DNA of 32,726 bases from Herpetosiphonaceae bacterium (lineage in GTDB: Bacteria > Chloroflexota > Chloroflexia > Chloroflexales > Kallotenuaceae), in NCBI GenBank assembly GCA_036374795.1, contig DASUTC010000248.1, positions 1-32,726 on the forward strand. Reading direction: 5' to 3'. The position numbers and the translations under genes are program-made. Each line of letters starts with the position of its first letter. Position 1 is the stretch's first letter. Shown in pieces: positions 30,872 through 32,726 of the stretch. The notes under the pieces are model-generated. The model was not told the DNA's origin. It did no database searches and saw only the letters and a list, made by a program, of their open reading frames with translations.

Positions 30872-32726
30872 TCACTTGTTTTGGTGAATAGTGATGGTAC
30901 CTTTCTTCGTGACAAGCGTTGGGTCCGCGTCGAACGCCGCACCCATTTGGGTATCGTAGACGATCGCATCGCCGTTGTTCTTGTCCCAGATCATGATACG
31001 GATCTTGTCGTCGGTGTTGCCATTACCCGCAGCCCCGCCGTCGATCACCGCTACCATAAAGCCGTAGTTACCCGTACCGTTAATCGTGCCGGTGCCCTGG
31101 TACTGTGCTTTTTCACCAGCCACGATGAGCCACTCATAGGTCGTGCTGAAGAACTCCAGGCTGCCCAGAGAGAACATAAGTGTAGTCTCCCCTCGGGGCG
31201 CGGTCATGTCATTGGTATAGTTGGCTTTGATGCCAACTTCAGCCGCTCCCTGGAGCGATGGATCGGGCACATACGCGCCCGCAGGTGAATTGATGCTGTC
31301 TTTACCAGTAACATGGCCCCTACCTGGATCATACACCACAACATACCGGAAGATTGCCGAGCCAGAGCCTCCGTCGTCGTCGGTGACGCTGATCTTGAGT
31401 GTGTAGATACCAGGAGTGGTGTAGATGCGGCTGCCCTGAACGTTACCGGTACCCGTCGCCGGGTTGTATGTCACGGTACCGGCACTGGTTGTGTTATTGC
31501 CCCAATCGATCGCGGCAGTGTGCGTGTCCGCCGTGCCGGGATCGGTGAATGGAGCGCTCACATTGATCGCTGTGCCGACCGGAACCGCCTGTGTCGGCCC
31601 GGTGATCGCGCCGACCACTGGTGCGACGTTATTGATTGTCACCTGCGCGACGTACTCAGTGAAATCGCCGTCCTTATCGCTGATCTTGGCTCTGACCGTG
31701 CGTAGGCCATTGTCATTGGTCGCGCAGCTTGCCGTGGCCGTGCTGCTGGCGCTGCCGTAGCCGCTGCCACAGTCGAAAGCGTAGCTGAAGCCTGCCGCCG
31801 TGTCCCCACTCGATGGGTCGAACGGGTTGCTCAACACCAGCGCGATCGGGCTGCCCTCGTCCACGGGCGACGTGGCGCTGAAGCTCGCCGTCGGCGCGAC
31901 GTTATTAATCGTGACTTGCGCGACATACTCGGTCGTGCCGCCGTCCTTGTCGGCGATCTTGGCCTTGACCGTGCGCACGCCGCTGTCGGTCGTGGCGCAG
32001 CTTGCGGTGGCCGTGCTGCTGGCGGAGCCGTAGCCGCTACCACAGTCGAAGGCGTAGCTGAAGCCCGCTGCCGTGTCCACACTCGATGGATCGGAGGGGT
32101 CGCTCAGTGCCAGCTCGATCGCCTGCCCTTCGTCGACCTCCGTCGGTGCGCTGAAGGTAGCCAGTGGTGGCACATTGTCGATCGTCGAGGTCGCGGTGTA
32201 CTCCGTGAAATCACCGTCCTTGTCGGTGATCTTGGCTTTGACCGTGCGTAGGCCGTTGTCGTCGGTCGCACAACTGGCCGACGCCGTGCTGCTGGCGCTG
32301 CCATAGCCGCCACCACAGTCGAAGGCGTAGCTAAAGCCCGCCGCCGTGTCCGCGCTCGATGGATCGGAGGGGTCGCTCAGTGCCAACTCGATCGACTCGC
32401 CTTCATTCACCTGGGAGGAGGCCGTGAAGCTCGCCGTTGGCGCAACATTGTTGATCGTCGAGGTCGCGGTGTACTCGGTGGTGCCGCCATCCTTGTCGGT
32501 GATCCGGGCTCTGACCGTGCGTAGGCCGTTGTCGTCGGTCGCACAGCTTGTAGTGGTCGTGCTGCCCGTGCCGCCGTAGCCGCTGCCACAGTCGAAGGCG
32601 TAGCTAAAGCCTGCCGCCATGTCCGCGCTCGATGGGTCGGATGGATTGCTCAAGCTGAGCGTGATCGGGCTGCCCTCGTCCACCGGTGAGGCCGTCGTGA
32701 ACGTGGCGGTCGGCGCGACGTTGGCG
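30872..32726 (-). CDS. Secreted repeat protein with Ig/PKD-like domains, 5' end outside the window
   Basis: The frame is open to the right edge, so the start is missing; at least 618 residues are present. The N-terminal part is four complete tandem units of 91 residues (NxAPTASF...DEG...DPSD...FSYAFDCGSGYG...SCAT...RTVKAKI.DKDG), each with a conserved Cys pair likely to form a disulphide. A fifth unit begins at the edge. A PKD-like domain follows (about 31320-31620), then a C-terminal module (GHVTGKDSINSPAGAY ... YQGTGTINGTGNYGF ... IMIWDKNNGD) seen at the ends of secreted bacterial surface proteins. It is probably an adhesin or exoprotein (inference). Confidence 0.85.
   Translation of the reverse strand, partial: ANVAPTATFTTASPVDEGSPITLSLSNPSDPSSADMAAGFSYAFDCGSGYGGTGSTTTTSCATDDNGLRTVRARITDKDGGTTEYTATSTINNVAPTASFTASSQVNEGESIELALSDPSDPSSADTAAGFSYAFDCGGGYGSASSTASASCATDDNGLRTVKAKITDKDGDFTEYTATSTIDNVPPLATFSAPTEVDEGQAIELALSDPSDPSSVDTAAGFSYAFDCGSGYGSASSTATASCATTDSGVRTVKAKIADKDGGTTEYVAQVTINNVAPTASFSATSPVDEGSPIALVLSNPFDPSSGDTAAGFSYAFDCGSGYGSASSTATASCATNDNGLRTVRAKISDKDGDFTEYVAQVTINNVAPVVGAITGPTQAVPVGTAINVSAPFTDPGTADTHTAAIDWGNNTTSAGTVTYNPATGTGNVQGSRIYTTPGIYTLKISVTDDDGGSGSAIFRYVVVYDPGRGHVTGKDSINSPAGAYVPDPSLQGAAEVGIKANYTNDMTAPRGETTLMFSLGSLEFFSTTYEWLIVAGEKAQYQGTGTINGTGNYGFMVAVIDGGAAGNGNTDDKIRIMIWDKNNGDAIVYDTQMGAAFDADPTLVTKKGTITIHQNK
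31621..32726 (-). repeat. Tandem 273-bp coding repeats
   Basis: The unit boundary sequence (gcgacgtt or gcaacattg type) recurs at about 31621, 31894, 32167, 32440 and 32713, an exact 273-bp period. It encodes the 91-residue units of the repeat protein. The units remain similar at DNA level, so copy number could change by recombination, and assembly across the right edge may be affected. Confidence 0.9.

Overview
The window is G+C-rich bacterial chromosomal DNA, densely packed with housekeeping and envelope genes. No transposase, integrase, CRISPR array or plasmid gene is visible. The gene set (Clp_N-M50 protease beside an AAA+ ATPase, myo-inositol-phosphate synthase, cupredoxin with a sorting-like tail, CdaA/YbbR, very large TPR protein) most resembles Chloroflexota, probably Chloroflexia. 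That placement is an inference from family knowledge, not a search.

Layout. 102-2850 (-): an AAA+ ATPase followed by an M50 intramembrane metalloprotease with two Clp_N repeats. 3166-4254 (+): secreted clan GH-A-like glycosidase. 4284-5893 (-): glutamate formimidoyltransferase coupled to a TVP38/DedA-like membrane protein. 6155-7684 (+): serine beta-lactamase-like lipoprotein, convergent with a NUDIX hydrolase. 8462-10455 (-): plastocyanin-like surface protein and an anti-sigma factor. 11041-11766: peroxiredoxin-like protein (+) and tRNA-Arg(TCT) (-). 12053-16013 (+): ino1, an HtrB/PatA-like acyltransferase, a GT2 glycosyltransferase and truB, the last three coupled by ATGA overlaps. 16456-21016 (+): argF and a 1080-residue TPR protein. 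21293-25739 (+): cdaA, a YbbR-domain gene and glmS. 25783-27791 (+): a small unknown protein and an App1-like phosphatase. 27896-29698 (-): a beta-propeller protein and a small unknown. 29920-30577: a tRNA-like remnant and a CheY-like receiver. 30872 to the right edge (-): a secreted repeat protein open at its 5' end.

The most notable signals are non-coding. (1) Upstream of glmS is what looks like a divergent glmS ribozyme. It has an AGCGC start, a P1 helix, a GACGAGG...GGTT...TCG core and a covarying P2.2 pairing. (2) A family of intergenic elements built on the heptamer TTTGTTC and long inverted repeats occurs at least six times between 7.7 and 29.3 kb. One copy lies exactly in the P1 loop of the ribozyme candidate, and another supplies the last codons of the NUDIX gene. 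(3) Two tRNA-3'-end-plus-terminator modules flank the lone response regulator.

Among proteins, CdaA has DLA where the family has the catalytic DGA motif, and the PatA-like acyltransferase lacks the acidic residue of its HX4(D/E) motif. All coordinates and motifs were read by eye. Family assignments rest on recognised motifs, and no alignments or folding programs were run.
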